Below are positions 1-11,799 of a stretch of DNA of 64,000 bases, piece by piece. How positions within the stretch are numbered: the stretch's first letter is position 1; every line of letters begins with the position of its first letter. Both the position numbers and the translations under genes were made by a program. The stretch is from Onthophagus taurus. Lineage: Eukaryota > Arthropoda > Insecta > Coleoptera > Scarabaeidae. The stretch spans positions 16,802,001 through 16,866,000 of the forward strand of contig NC_091976.1 in NCBI RefSeq assembly GCF_036711975.1, in the 5' to 3' direction. Under the pieces are notes generated by a model that was not told the origin of the DNA, did not search any database, and worked only from the letters and a program-made list of their open reading frames with translations.

Positions 1-340
1 ATCTACTATCCACTATAACATGATCAATATGGTTGATTATTCTTTCATCTGGTGACACTTACATTTCTTTGTGGATGCTTTTGTGTGGAAATGAAGTATT
101 TCTTACACGTAGATTGTTACTTGTAGCAAACTGTACTAACTTCTCTCCATTATTATTCGTTTCTTGGTGCAGACTATGTCGACCAACATATTCCAGGCAT
201 ATTCTCTTCCTCTCAATCTACTTATACATTGAGATCTCCGATTATCTATTTGATATCTTTAGCCTGGACTTTACCTAATTCCTTTTCTAGCAGTTCATAA
301 AACTACTCTTTGTCTTCCCCGGTATTCTCCTCAATTGTAC
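1..340 (-). mobile_element. Non-LTR retrotransposon APE-endonuclease fragment
   Basis: On the - strand, in broken frames, I read FYELLEKELGKVQAKDI, then a degenerate IIGDLN, then LVQFATSNNLRVRNTSF and finally ERIINHIDHVIVDSR. This is the order of motifs in the second half of an apurinic-type endonuclease domain of a non-LTR element (GDFNA, then the IDHI/V region). It has stops and frame changes, so it is dead. It runs off the left edge. Part of it (about 120-300) is repeated at about 4680-4850, so it belongs to the block duplicated around the two lipocalin genes. Confidence 0.7.
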
Positions 341-643
341 TTTCGCGTTGACTACAAAAATAAAATTTGCATTTTATTGGTGAAGATCAAATAGAGATAT
401 CGAAAAAGAACTCCTCAATGAGCACTTTTATAGTTTGTCTCATATTTCTCAGCTTCGATCATTCTTTACTTTTAAAACATTCCATGACAAATTTGATTGC
501 TATTATTAAAAATATCAAATACGAACAAATATCAAGATCATTATCAACAACTAATAAGCAAAACCATAAACAACCATAAATATAAAATAAACTGCATATA
601 TGTTCAGTAGTAATTTTTTAGAGATTTTTTTATAATATTCCTT

Positions 644-649
644 TATAAG
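644..649 (+). promoter_or_regulatory. Candidate TATA box of lipocalin 1
   Basis: TATAAG lies 65 bases upstream of the ATG at 709. The same motif sits at the same distance before lipocalin 2 (TATAAATA at 5787). The stretch between box and ATG is strongly conserved between the copies. The position fits a short 5' UTR. The promoter role is inferred from position and conservation only. Confidence 0.4.
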
Positions 650-708
650 TAAGAAACACTGAAAAATTCCACCAGTAGAAAACAAGCTCATTGCTCGATA
701 CCAGCAAC

Positions 709-1477
709 ATGTCTTTTATTTACTGTATTTTCTTGATTATAATTCCAGTTACGTGCAAAAGTATTGACGAGACAAAATGTCTTAACATTCCCTTAATAAA
801 AGATTTTGATATTCGAAAGGTTTATTTATAAATCGCGTTTTTCTCCGAAACATTTTTAAATCATTCTTTTTGTAATAGATGGTTGGTAATTGGGTTTTAC
901 ACGAAGCAGCAGACGAGGAAGAGGTTTTAAAAAAATGTATTTATTACAAAACGAGTCTTGATGCAAACAAAGGGAATACTACATATATAGTAAAACGAAT
1001 TTGGGAGAAGTACGGTGAAAATTATTTTCAAATTTTAAAATTAATACACTTTATTTGTTTGTAGTAACTCAGATTCGTTTAACATGTACCCAGTTAATAA
1101 CACATCAAAATTCGTTACTGAATGGTTGGGGCGTAAGTATATATGTTCAGAGTAATGCGTTCTACTTTAAGGTTAAATATTTTTAGAAATAAGAATGACA
1201 TGGTTGGTTGCTACTGATTACAATAATTATTCTATTTGGTATGTTTGTTATCCAGAAAATCCACAAAACAGTTAAGTACTTATATATTTAATCAACAATA
1301 ATTTTAATCGCTGCTTAATTATTAGGTGCTTTTGGAATTTCTACCAGACTTTTTACAATTAATAATAATGTTATGCAAAAAGCTAAAGAACTTGTAAGAA
1401 AAATTGGATTACATAATTTACTTCCGAGATTACAAAATATTAATCATGAAAATTGTTTTAAGCAATACAAGATTTGA
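709..1477 (+). CDS. Lipocalin (apolipoprotein-D/bilin-binding type), copy 1
   Basis: Five exons: 709-819, 879-1009, 1065-1132, 1187-1270 and 1326-1477. They total 546 bp and encode 181 aa with all phases consistent. The N-terminus is a hydrophobic secretion signal (residues 1 to about 16). G40-N-W42 is the GxW motif of the lipocalin fold. TDYNNYSIWYVC (113-124) is the second conserved lipocalin block, and STR around 137-139 fits the third. The length is typical for a secreted lipocalin. The exon 2 donor at 1010 (AA|GTACG) was chosen over GTGAAA at 1014 because the paralogue lacks the second site and only the first keeps the reading NNSDSFNMYPV. Lipocalins carry small hydrophobic ligands extracellularly; the ligand here is unknown. 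A near-identical paralogue lies 5.1 kb downstream. A poly(A) signal AATAAA is at 1499-1504. Confidence 0.88.
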
Positions 1478-1498
1478 AGTTGTAATCAATGAAAGAAT

Positions 1499-1504
1499 AA
1501 TAAA
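1499..1504 (+). terminator. Poly(A) signal of lipocalin 1
   Basis: AATAAA lies 22 bases after the stop codon. The paralogue has AATAAA at 6665-6670 in the same context. Confidence 0.6.
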
Positions 1505-1539
1505 CAAAAATAATTTGTTATATTTTATTAATTCATGAT

Positions 1540-2060
1540 TAAACATATGTCATTGTACGAATTATATTGTTTCAATCGGAGCTCAAAAGTGTTTGTAGTG
1601 TCCACCGTATTTTTATTGCAATGATACTTGATACAAATTGTTTTTGTCTTTTACCTCACAAAGCACATCTTCGTTGCTCATGTATTAAAATTTTCAAATG
1701 ATGCTTATCGTCAAACTTTAAGTCAAAGCTCACTCATCCACCTAACAGTTTATTCATCCACATTTCCGTTCTTAAGTAATTCAGATACTTAAATGGATCT
1801 GAGAAAATTACACTCACGTATAAGACAACATTATTTCGTAATATTTCCTGCGGCTCAGTTATTTAATTTCATGACAATCTCATAACACGACAAACTGCAC
1901 AAAAAGGATGATTTATCAATATTCTTATTGTACTGTAATAGATTAACTAAATGAGTCTAAATGAATATATTCTTAGTTATTATGACATATGTAACCCGAG
2001 ATGGCTTGCGACCGAGACGTTACTTCAATACTGCTTTGGCATTAAGAGTCAGAATAACAC
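1540..2060. repeat. 3' flank of the lipocalin duplication (copy 1)
   Basis: This non-coding stretch matches about 6700-7240 after the second lipocalin gene, including the motifs ATTGTTTCAATCGGAGC and CCACCT..CAGTTTATTCAT. It is part of the duplicated block and I see no gene in it. Confidence 0.65.
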
Positions 2061-3230
2061 AAGAAACAAAAAGAATTTTGAAAAGACCATAGAGGAAGAA
2101 TAAGAATAAGTAAAGAAAGAAAAATAGAAAAGAAAAGCAGAAAATAATAAAAATAGGAGCCATTCTTCATCGTTCCTGGCTCATTTATTATCATTAAGTT
2201 ATTAAGTAATCTTAAAAGTCTGCTCATTGCAGCAAGGCAGAAAGTATAAAACTATTCAACAGGTTAGGCACACAATACGTAAACGATTTTTTTTAAATCT
2301 CTGGGCGATACTGTGGTATTGTTAGCGTATGTTTTTGCCTAATATTTATGTTGTGAACGTCTGTCCTAAAAGTAATTTTTTTAAACAAATATGGAGGAGA
2401 TTTATTAGTTAAGACCATATGGTAGGAACAAGCAGGTTAGCAGGGATAATTAGTAAAAAAACGTGAAATTGTAAGTAAATTTTTCCAACACCTGCAAAAT
2501 TTTTAATTTTAGTTATATTTACCTGCATTGAGGTTCATATTCTTAGAAAATAAGTTATTAATCTAAAATGAAAAACTTTTTGATACCAGATGAAAATTGA
2601 AATGGCTACACGTCCCGCAATTGGAGAACTCTAGGTACGACGTCCAGCTGACAGCAGAGCATAACTTTGTTATTTTTCGATAAAATCATACAAAAAAAAT
2701 CACAAAAGTTGCTCGAAATATAAACAAAATAATGTTAAAATTTGATTAAATTCTAATTAATTCTTCGTACCCAAAAAAAATCCTAAAAAATCAATGAAAG
2801 TGAGCCTCCTAATGTGGTTTCCCCCCTTAATGTATGAGAGATTTTCTCATATTTTGTTTTTGAACTCTTTGTACTCTTGTTCCGTGGATACTGTCAATAA
2901 ACAGTTCGTACAAAACATCTCCGTAATTATACATTGAGAGAACCACGACATCACATAAACGTATTCAGAGTTTCACCTCCAATAAGTGTCTACTATTCTA
3001 AAGCATTGTTAACGTTATAAATACACGACGCAGAAGATCACCGCATATGTGAACACCAAAATTCCCAACCCAACCTCTCAGCAACTTACAAAATATCACA
3101 GCAATTCATACACTCAAAGTGTCAGTAATCGCACCCAAGACTCTCCGGTTATCAAAGGCCATCACCGATGACTTCGTAAGATTAACAGTTAAGCAGTGCT
3201 TATTAGCCATATCCAAGTGTTTTAGTAATG
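2061..3230. other. AT-rich intergenic stretch with a dispersed repeat
   Basis: No convincing gene. The part at 2255-2440 matches 29370-29520 (AGGCACACAATACGT, GCCTAATATT, GAACGTCT), so it is a dispersed repeat of unknown class. The match resumes on the far side of the 1.5-kb insertion in the second copy, so this copy shows the uninterrupted repeat. The rest is AT-rich without recognisable coding signal. Confidence 0.5.
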
Positions 3231-5000
3231 TTTTAGTCCTGTGCGGTCTCATTGGTCTCATTTACTATGCTTTCCAGATAAATAAAACTTGGAACTGCTT
3301 CAATTTTATCGTCCCCAATCGTCCTGTTTAGTGCTAGCCTGTGTGCTGTCTTCAGGCCCATCTCTTTCTTTTTATATATACTTATACGTAACCCTACACT
3401 ATGTGCAGTCTCCTTCAGTTCGTCATAGCACTCCTTCATTCGTTGTTTGGATCTTCTCGTTATGACGATGTCATCTGCGTATACTGTTGATTTTGTCTCT
3501 TTATACATAGTGCTGCTATTCTGATCTATTTACAACTTATAAAATGATCTTCTGTAGCGGTATATTAAACAATATAGAAGCGAATACATCCGGCTTATCG
3601 TAGGTCTTCCCTGATATCAATACATTCGCTGTACCTACTCTCCACTTTGATTATACCCTTCAAGTTGGTCATCACCATAGTGTCAGATTTACTAATTTAA
3701 AAGGAATTCCTATTTTCTGCATCACCTGCATGACTCTATATAGATAGTGCATCTCAATCAATAGTGTCATAAACTTGCGTAAAGTCTATGAAGATATTAA
3801 ATAGAATGATATCGAATTCTCATGCTTTTTAAATTACCTATCGGCCCGTTAAAAAAAACGATCTGTGGTGGATCTGCCACCTCTAAAGCCACCTTAGTAT
3901 ACCTAAGCCTTAGTATATCGGTTAGGACTTTATATGTGGTTTCGTCAGTTATGCTTATACCCATTTTTATGTAGGCAATCTGTAGGCATCTACTCAGCCT
4001 TCCAGATTTTCACCATAAGTTGATGTATGACCACCATGAGCTCCTCATCTCCATACTACAGTAGCTCTGGTGCCTTATTACGTTTTAGCATCTTTATGCT
4101 ACATTTTACCTCATTCAAGCTGGAAAAAGATTCGCAAAGGAGCCCCTCAAAATACTGCTTCTAGCTATCCAGCAACTAATCTGTATTTACCAATATATCA
4201 TCTTTCACGATCCTACACATGGCTTGGCAATTATTATTTATTATTACTGCCTAGGCTGGTATATGTTACCAGTTTTCTTTATACTACAACATAGAAATTT
4301 CTGTTAGGAGTCTGTTTCTTATCTTAAAATTCTGGTGCTGTGTTTAGTAGTTGTTGCTTTTTCCGCCTGCAAATGTGATTTGGGTCGTTGTATCATTCTT
4401 TGTCGCGCCTTGTTTCATTTGTCATTAGTCACCTTGCTTTCCTTGCCATTCCAATCGTTCCTCTTTACCCCTTCTAGAGTTCCAACTACTTCTTCGACAA
4501 TATATTACAGCATCGTTTGTTTAATGGTTGCCCTGCAAGAATCTATTGACCTCATTTCTTCCTCCTTAACTTCCAGGTTTCGTAGTTGTTCCCTAACTCT
4601 AGGCTTATAATTAAGTTGGGTTTCCAAATACATTTGTTGTATATTGTACTTCTTAGCTTTGTCAGCTGCTTTGTTAGCTTGCAGCAAACTATACTAACTT
4701 CTCTCCACTGTTATTCGTTTCTTGGTACAGACTATATCGGCAAACTATATGGGAGTATTCTTCCTCTCTACCTACTTATGCATTGAGATATCCGATTATC
4801 AATTTGATATCATTAGCTTGCACTTTAGCAAATTCGTATTTATTACCACTTCCATCACGACAATATATTGTATGCTGCCCTGTTGTCAAGGCCATCTTAA
4901 TTCTTGCAAAGCCGTGACATCCAGTCTGTACTTATCATTTCCATAAAGTATGTTTGCGAGCGCTCCAGCTTGGTACAGGATCCGTCTGCCGTAATCGTTT
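3230..5000 (-). mobile_element. Degenerate non-LTR retrotransposon (endonuclease and RT)
   Basis: Read 5' to 3' on the - strand. At 4990-4690 there are endonuclease pieces (KYRLDVTALQELRW, IIGYLNA, ETNNSGEKLV). At 4687-4505 there is a linker with VREQLRNLEVKEEE. At about 4060-3700 there are RT pieces (KIWKAEKMP, LFNIFIDFTQVYDTID, the latter equivalent to IDFxxAYDxI). At 3508-3233 there is the catalytic YADDI box followed by ITRRSKQRMKECYDELK and VGLRIS. Many stops and frameshifts make it non-functional. It sits between the two lipocalin genes and probably belongs to the same family as the fragment at 1-340. Confidence 0.75.
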
Positions 5001-5004
5001 CCGA

Positions 5005-5541
5005 GAAATCCGTCCTGTCCAAGACACATTTGTTGGTCTTATAATTGGTGTTTTTTTTTTGTGGATCGGAGGATCATTTTTCCTGCACTCCATTGCCCTG
5101 ACCTTACCTTTCACCGAGGTTAGTTACTCACTCTACAGAAGTTTATTCAGATTGATAGGTTGAGAGACATTATGCCTCCTCCTTCAAAACTAGCCATTGC
5201 TGAAAATTGAAAAAAAATTTCTCAATGAACAACGTCTCCACCTTTACACGTTGCCTGCCATGTGGCTGGATGTGCCATAAATAATTTTTTGTAGACTTGG
5301 TACAGATATTGTGCCACTGGCAATTTTTGATAAACTATGGTAGTGGTCCAGGAGATCCAAAATATAAATAGACTGTGGCAGTTAATGTGTTAACGAAAGT
5401 TTGTCTCATATTTTAACGTCAAAAACTTCAGTTTCGATCATTCTATACTTTTCTAAAACATTCCATGATGAATTTGATTGCTATTATTAAAAATATCATA
5501 TCAAATACGAACAAATATGTTGTTGTTTACTTTTGTTAGAT
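5005..5541. other. Non-coding stretch before lipocalin 2
   Basis: No gene seen. From about 5400 the sequence matches the 5' flank of lipocalin 1 (about 430-550), so the upstream part of the duplication starts here. The part at 5180-5400 is unexplained. Confidence 0.4.
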
Positions 5542-5840
5542 CATTATCAACAACTAATAAGCAAAAGCATAGAATAAATTGCATATATTTTCAGTACATG
5601 CTCATATTTTTTAGAGATTTTTTATCACATTCCTTTATAAGTAAGAAACACTGAAATATACCACCAGTAGAAAACAAGCTCATTGCTCATTATCAACAAC
5701 TAATAAGAAAAACCATAAATATAGAATAAACTGCATATACTATATATGTTCAGTAATTGTTTAGAGATTTTTTTATCACATTCGTTTATAAATAAGAAAC
5801 ACTGAAAAATTCCGCCAGTAGAAAACAAGCTGATTGCTCG
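5542..5840 (+). repeat. Tandem duplication of the lipocalin 2 promoter region
   Basis: Unit a (5542-5687) and unit b (5688 to about 5840) both begin CATTATCAACAACTAATAAG and both contain the TATA-like TTTATAA, the AAGAAACACTGAAA segment and CCAGTAGAAAACAAGC. Lipocalin 1 has a single copy. Lipocalin 2 therefore has two candidate core promoters, with TATA boxes at 5636 and 5787. Confidence 0.75.
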
Positions 5841-5851
5841 TTACTGCCAAC

Positions 5852-6624
5852 ATGTTTTTTATTTACTATATTTTCATGGTTATAATTACAGTTACGTGCA
5901 AAAGTATTGACGAGAAAAAATGTGTTAACATTCCCTTAATAAAAGATTTTGATATTCGAAAGGTTTGTTTATAAATCACGTTTTTTCTCAGAAACATTTT
6001 TAAATCATTTTTTTATAATAGATGGTTGGTAATTGGATTTTACACGAAATGGCAAACAAGGAAGAAGTTTTAAAAAAATGTATTTATTATAAAGCGAGTC
6101 TTGATGTTAACAAATCGAATACTACATATATGGTAGAACGTATTTGGGAGAAGTACTACGAAAATTATTTTAAAATTTTAAAATTAATACATTTTATTTG
6201 TTTGTAGTAACTCAGATTCGTATAACATGTACCCAGTTAATAACACATCAAAATTCGTTACTGAATGGTTGGGACGTAAGCATATATGTTAAGATTAATA
6301 CGTTCTACTTTAAGGTTAAATATTTTTAGAAATAAGAATTACATGGTTGGTTGCTACTGATTACAATAATTATTCTATTTGGTATGTTTGTTATCCAGAA
6401 AATCCACAAAACAGTTAAGTACTTATATTTAATATCTCTCTTATATTTAATCAATAATATTTTTTATCGCTACTTCATTATTAGGTGTTCTTGGAATCTC
6501 TACCAGACAATTTACAATTAATAATAATGTTATGCAAACAGCTAAAGAAATTGCAAGAAAAATTGGATTACATGATTTACTTCCGAGATTAAAAAATATT
6601 AATCATGAAAATTGTGTTAATTAA
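5852..6624 (+). CDS. Lipocalin (apolipoprotein-D/bilin-binding type), copy 2
   Basis: Five exons: 5852-5962, 6022-6152, 6208-6275, 6330-6413 and 6485-6624. The CDS is 534 bp and encodes 177 aa. Exon lengths and phases match copy 1 except the last exon, which ends earlier (NHENCVN then stop). It has a signal peptide (MFFIYYIFMVIITVTC), the GNW motif, ATDYNNYSIWYVC, and ISTR in the last exon. Every splice site is conserved with copy 1 and there is no disabling change, so it is probably functional. It arose by the same tandem duplication. A poly(A) signal is at 6665-6670. The ligand is unknown. Confidence 0.88.
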
Positions 6625-7194
6625 TAAGTACAATAAGATTTGCAGTTTTAATCAATGAAAGATGAATAAACAAAAATACTTTGTTATATTTTATTAATTC
6701 ATGGTTGTAAACATATTTCGTTGTATTGTTTCAATCGGAGCTTATAAGTGTTTGTGGTGTTCATCATATTTTCATTGCACTGATACTTGATACAAATTCT
6801 TTTTGTCTTTTGCATCACAAAGCACATCTTTGTTGCTCATATATTGAAATTATTATAAAATATTGGTTATCGTCACACTTTAAATCCAAGCTCACTCATC
6901 CACCTTACAGTTTATTCATTCCTATTTCCCTTCTTGTAAGTAATTCAGATGCTTAAATGGATCTGGGAAAATTAGTCACGGAAAGCTACGTAAAAGATAA
7001 CATCATTTCGTAATATTTTCTGCAGGTGAGTTATTTAAATTCATAACACGACAAACTGCACAAGAAGGATGATTTATCAATATTCCTATTGTACTCTAAT
7101 AGATTAACTAAATGAGTTACCTTGATAGCTCTCAATTTTTAACTATCTTTATTGTACCCACTCGGTAACAACAAGAATATAAGCAAGAATATAT

Positions 7195-7560
7195 TCTTAG
7201 TGACCGAGACGCTAAATCAATACTCCTTTGGCATTATGAGTTACCATTGTTGTGGTTCGTCCGCAAGCAACCTCGGGTTGTATTCTTGATTGTTATGAAA
7301 TATCTAAGCCGAGGTCGCTTGCGGCCTAGGCGTTACCTCGGTCATTCTTTGTTTTTAACAGTCACCACTACTTCAAGCACCACACTTGTAGCATCATAGT
7401 AGCAACAAAAATACAACCCAAGACCGCTTGTGGTTAAGATATCCGCAAGCGAGCTTGGCGTATGTTCATAGTTGTCGTAAAAATATAAACCGAGGTTACT
7501 TTTGGACGAGGTGTTGCAATTAATGTTGTATCTGCCCAAAACTGTGGGGAGTGCCACAGG
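7195..7560. repeat. Short GC-richer repeat cluster
   Basis: Several degenerate copies of a motif resembling CCGAGGTCGCTTGCGG occur in both orientations around 7240-7340 and 7420-7510. A related motif is at about 1998-2015. No coding potential is seen. It may be a MITE array or mini-satellite; the class is not determined. Confidence 0.35.
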
Positions 7561-7569
7561 CCTTGCTTT

Positions 7570-8140
7570 CAAGGGCCGACTACTTGGAGAAGTCTAGGTG
7601 ATCATGACTGGAAAATTGATCTAGACTACTACTGAACCATCTTAGCTTTGTGCGCGGCCGCTGAGTTCTGTTGGAATTCCACAGGAATTTCATTAAAGTG
7701 GTTCTGGCAGTTGATCTTGACCCACTGATCCATAAAAATTGCCCAAACCATGACCTGAGCCGCATGTCCCTTTCGGACAACGTTGCGACTACACTAATTC
7801 GCTTTCTGAACCGTTCGCGTGAGAATTCTGTCGTTTTCACTGTTGAATGTTTGCTCAATCGTGAATAACTTCTCGTCAGTGAAGAGGACGTCTTTCAGCT
7901 CTACAGGTGAGAAGTGTTTCACAAGTTCGCTACATCTCTGAACCCAAATGGCCTTCTTCTGTTTCCTCAAAATATAAGATCCAGACACGCTTGACCAGGG
8001 TGGGAGTAATGGCAGTCTTTGGTCTTCCATTTCTGTGACGAACCTCGATGCTATCGGTCCCCCGATCACGACGGATTGTGCATTGCAGTTTTGTTGCATC
8101 CTTAAAGAAGACTCCAAGGGTGTGCTTGTATCATGTAAGT
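7570..8140 (-). pseudogene. Tc1/IS630-like transposase remnant
   Basis: On the - strand I read helix-turn-helix remnants (IEVRHRNGRPKTAITPTLVKRV around 8050-7980), then the first catalytic motif VLFTDEKLF at about 7890, and then EFQQNSAAAHKAKMVQ at about 7680-7630. The usual second catalytic motif is QQDSAPAHK, so the Asp is replaced by Asn. Frame changes and stops separate these pieces. It is dead, and I did not identify terminal repeats. Confidence 0.75.
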
Positions 8141-8659
8141 ATGTTGATACACAAGAAAAGTGTTGTAGTAGTCATAGCAGCAGGACTTTTACTACTGATA
8201 TTATTTGCTTGTCAGCGAAATCGTTTTTTGTTTTTGTTCATTGCAATAGTCATTTGAACATTTTTCATTACCATGTTAAAAAGGCAGCAACTTAGACAAT
8301 GTTTTAAATCTGTAAGAATTTCGGAACGAGTATCACCTAAACTTTCATCATCTAAAACAACATTTCCTAATCTATGTTTCGCGGAACACTAATATTTGGC
8401 AGTTTTTCGAAAAAAATGTGAACAAAACTAATAGCCTATGACCACTATTGCACTTTCTATGCTGGGATTTCTATTGCGTGCATTTTAAACCTATGGATTA
8501 CAATTTGAAACACGATGTAGCAAGTACTTCTAAGTATGTAGTAAATAACCGAAAATATGCATTAACAATATAAATGTCCCAGGTGTACAATAAAATTCTA
8601 GCCAACGAATCACCTTGATTACAAAGTAAAAGTACCAGATTTCTTTAAGATACTAATTA

Positions 8660-9230
8660 ACTCCCTGGAAATCCATCAATTGATGAAAATTACTAAACCA
8701 TGGTTTCGAATTCCTCATCTTCCTGCTAATCTAGAAATATGCCAGAGTGCTACGAATTTGGATGAGTCACTAGATGTTGCAGGTCTTTCGGTTTTACTAG
8801 CATTTGTACACAATGTAAATAACATCAATACAGAGGATGCACAAAAATATCAATATGTTTAAGAAGTATTTTATGGTTATAAAAATGAACCATGTAAAAT
8901 CAAGACCATTACAATCCAGATCATTTAAAATTTTGTAAAGAAAACTTTATTACATACCGAAGTAAGACCCAAATTAATGAATGAAACACACCTGATCTAA
9001 CAGTACTTCGAAATACCTAACAACCAATTGGACACATGTGTGGAAAAGCTGCTGAGGAACGCAAGAAACATTCATAAAAACCGTTCAAAGGATGACAGAA
9101 TAAATCACTGGTCACTTACATCAAATTTTCAAGAAGTCGAAAGAAGGAAGGAATATGGAAAGAATTTAAGACAAGGAAATGTTATGAGATACTTCTTTGT
9201 GTGTGAAACCTGACGTGAACCTGAAAACAT
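8660..9230 (+). pseudogene. hAT-like (ZBED5-type) transposase fragment
   Basis: The segment around 8750-8810 reads ATNLDESLDVAGLSVLLAF, which matches the QLDESTDVAGLSVLLVF block of ZBED5-like hAT-derived proteins. Downstream pieces are in other frames and are less clear. There are several stops. It is a decayed element fragment downstream of the P450 cluster. Confidence 0.5.
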
Positions 9231-9239
9231 TATAAACGA

Positions 9240-9883
9240 ACATGAATTCGAGAATAAGTTACATCTAGTTCAAAATCAGCTTTTCTGATTACATTTCTTT
9301 CTCAGTTACGTTCTATGTATTTCTGTTTGGTTCTACATTACTATGTTACCACAACTGTTTGAATCATTTGATTTTTCAAATAAAAAAAGAACTATTGCCG
9401 CATCTGGAAGTAAAAGTTCTTTATGAAAATAAAAAATTAAGTTTCTTTATATTTTATAAATGGTATAATAATTGAATCAATCTTTTATGCTCTTTTTCTC
9501 CAGGCTCAGATAGATGACTGTTGGAGATTTATGATACGTCGTCAATATGATTTTATAGATTTATCGCCACGTTTTAAGTAAGATTAATTTAATTATGTTT
9601 AGATACATTTCAAACAGGTATAGAAACTTATTTAAGTTGTCGAATAATTCTATTAAAGTCATTAATATCTACTAATAACACTGAAAATTCGCTGTAAATG
9701 TCAAATAAAATTTTATTTTTACAATAATTAAGAATTGTTACACTATCTTTAAAAGTTTATATTGAAAGCGTAGGTACGATGACAAACACAACCCAACCAC
9801 TTTTGCTTCAAAAAGTTTTATAAATAAATCAAATATTTAGTTAATCCTCTTTTTAAAAATAACTGGTAGACCAGTTTTGCTAG
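9240..9883. other. Mostly non-coding, with one exon-like segment
   Basis: A pyrimidine-rich acceptor (TTTTTCTCCAG, ending near 9504) is followed by an open stretch reading AQIDDCWRFMIRRQYDF and then IDLSPRFK, and a good donor (GTAAGATT) near 9577. No partner exons were found, so it is noted only as a possible orphan exon. The remaining sequence is AT-rich and featureless. Confidence 0.25.
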
Positions 9884-11799
9884 TTAAAACAATTTCACCA
9901 CATAAATCAATTTGATGATCATCGATTGGATGCACTGTATAATTTCTGATGATGTAGCTAAGTAAAAATTTCGATTCGACAATTTTATTGCAACTATTTT
10001 ACCTAAAAAATTAATAAAAAAAATAAGATATTAAGTGAATTTTATTATTTCTAATATTCTTACCTATACAATCTCGCGGTCCTAATGAAAAAGGAAAATA
10101 AGCATTTGCTGGGATATTGGAGGCATTTTCTGGAAGAAATCTTTCCGGTTTAAACTCCGCGGGATCATCAAAATTTGAATAGTGGGAATCGATTATTGAA
10201 AATATAATATCGATATCACCAGGAACAATTTTACCACCTATAAAAATAATTAATAAAAGAAATCGTTACTTTTCAATTAATTTACCAATTTCTGTTGAAT
10301 TAAATAGAGCCCTAAAAATAAAGGGAACTGGAGGATAAAGTCTTAAACTTTCTTTTATAACGCATTCAGTAAAAGTCATTTGTTGGATATCCCTAAACTC
10401 TGCACACACATTCTTATCGGTTCCTAAAATGGAAATATATTCCTGGTAAATTTTTTCTTGCAATTCAGGTTTTTTAGCAAGTTCATAAAGAGCAAAACCA
10501 GATGAAGCTGAAACGGTATCGGAACCCTACAACAAAAACGTTTTAAAAAACAAAAATAATAAACCAACAGCAAAATATTACAGCAACGGCTAAAGTCCGA
10601 ATGTTTTCTAAAATCCTATCATAGCTCAAATTAGATTCTAAAAGTAAATCAACAAAATCCTTTCGATCACTTTTTCCCGATGTATTGTTCTTTTTTAATT
10701 CAATAACTTGTTTTAATGTACTTTCAATGAATTTCTTGGATTCAATAGAAGTATTAGTCCAAATTTTATAATTTTCGGTTAATTTAAATATGCTATCAAT
10801 CATTTTCAGAGGAGAGTTAATTCTATCATAATACACCCCAAAAAATGTTCTCAAAGATTTCATGTAACGGTTTACACGATCATCTTGTTTACTAATATCT
10901 TCATTAAGTAATAAATCTAGAAAAAAAATATTTATAAGAAAATAATGAAAAATAAGAATTAAAATTATAAAAATTAGCTTTATTCAGAAATCGATACTAA
11001 AATACTTATATTAATGATGAAAATATTATTAAAAATGTTTCATTCCTAGTCATAAGATAGAGGATAGACTAGTTTCAACTAGATTTTGACCCGAACCACC
11101 AAAGATTAGAGGTTACCAGATCGCAGTTAGAGGCCACTTTACGAATGATGATAATTTGTCTGTCCTAGAGTAGTTTACCATCATGCCTGCACATGCAAGC
11201 CAAAATAGGCGAGGATTCTTCATTATGTAGGGATTCTCGCGTATTAAACATAAGAATGGTGCATACAAAGAAAATTTTCCTTGCCATCGGCTTAGTGCGA
11301 GCATACAACCAAGTCCTTTACTCGAAAAATTCAACCCATCGGAAAATATTCATATCCGAAGTTAACATAAGAATATCAGAATAAATCTTAAGCAACTGTA
11401 CGAAAATTAGCTTAACCTACTTTGCAGGCGTACGCAGCACTAATGTTTCACCTCGCGTAACGACTCCAATTTCGCAGTTGGAGCAGCCATAGAATAATAT
11501 GCTGATAGAGTATGTCAACCACTGGGTTTCTTCTATATAAAGTGCTGGCAGAGAAATATTATGTACAAAAAACGACGATTTGGCAGAATTCTTGGAACCA
11601 GATTCAATTTTCAACCTAAAGAGGGTAACAATCTCAGGAATCAACGATCTTTCATACTTTACATATTCATTCGAACAACATGCAATTCTTGTTATGTGAC
11701 GTATAAAATCGGATTTTAAGAAATGAGACCGGTATGTTTACACGCTTGAATTCGCCTGAAATTTTATGCAAGTATCGTGGTCAAGTACCAAAAATCGTT

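Noticed and set aside
1010-1064. Lipocalin exon 2 read through to ILKLIHFICL and a stop
   Set aside because: This is intron sequence. Splicing at 1010/1065 restores the lipocalin fold motifs and is conserved in the paralogue.
2870-3110. Possible LTR-like end (TGTCAATAAACAGTTCG)
   Set aside because: No matching second end or coding partner was found in the window.
7671-8295. Open frames on the + strand opposite the Tc1-like transposase
   Set aside because: The transposase motifs are on the - strand. The + frames carry no recognisable domain.
10543-10581. Extension of P450 exon 4 past the GCT|GT donor, as in the longer open frames of all three copies
   Set aside because: The extension is non-homologous intron sequence. 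Splicing joins directly to GSDTVSA in phase 0 in all copies.
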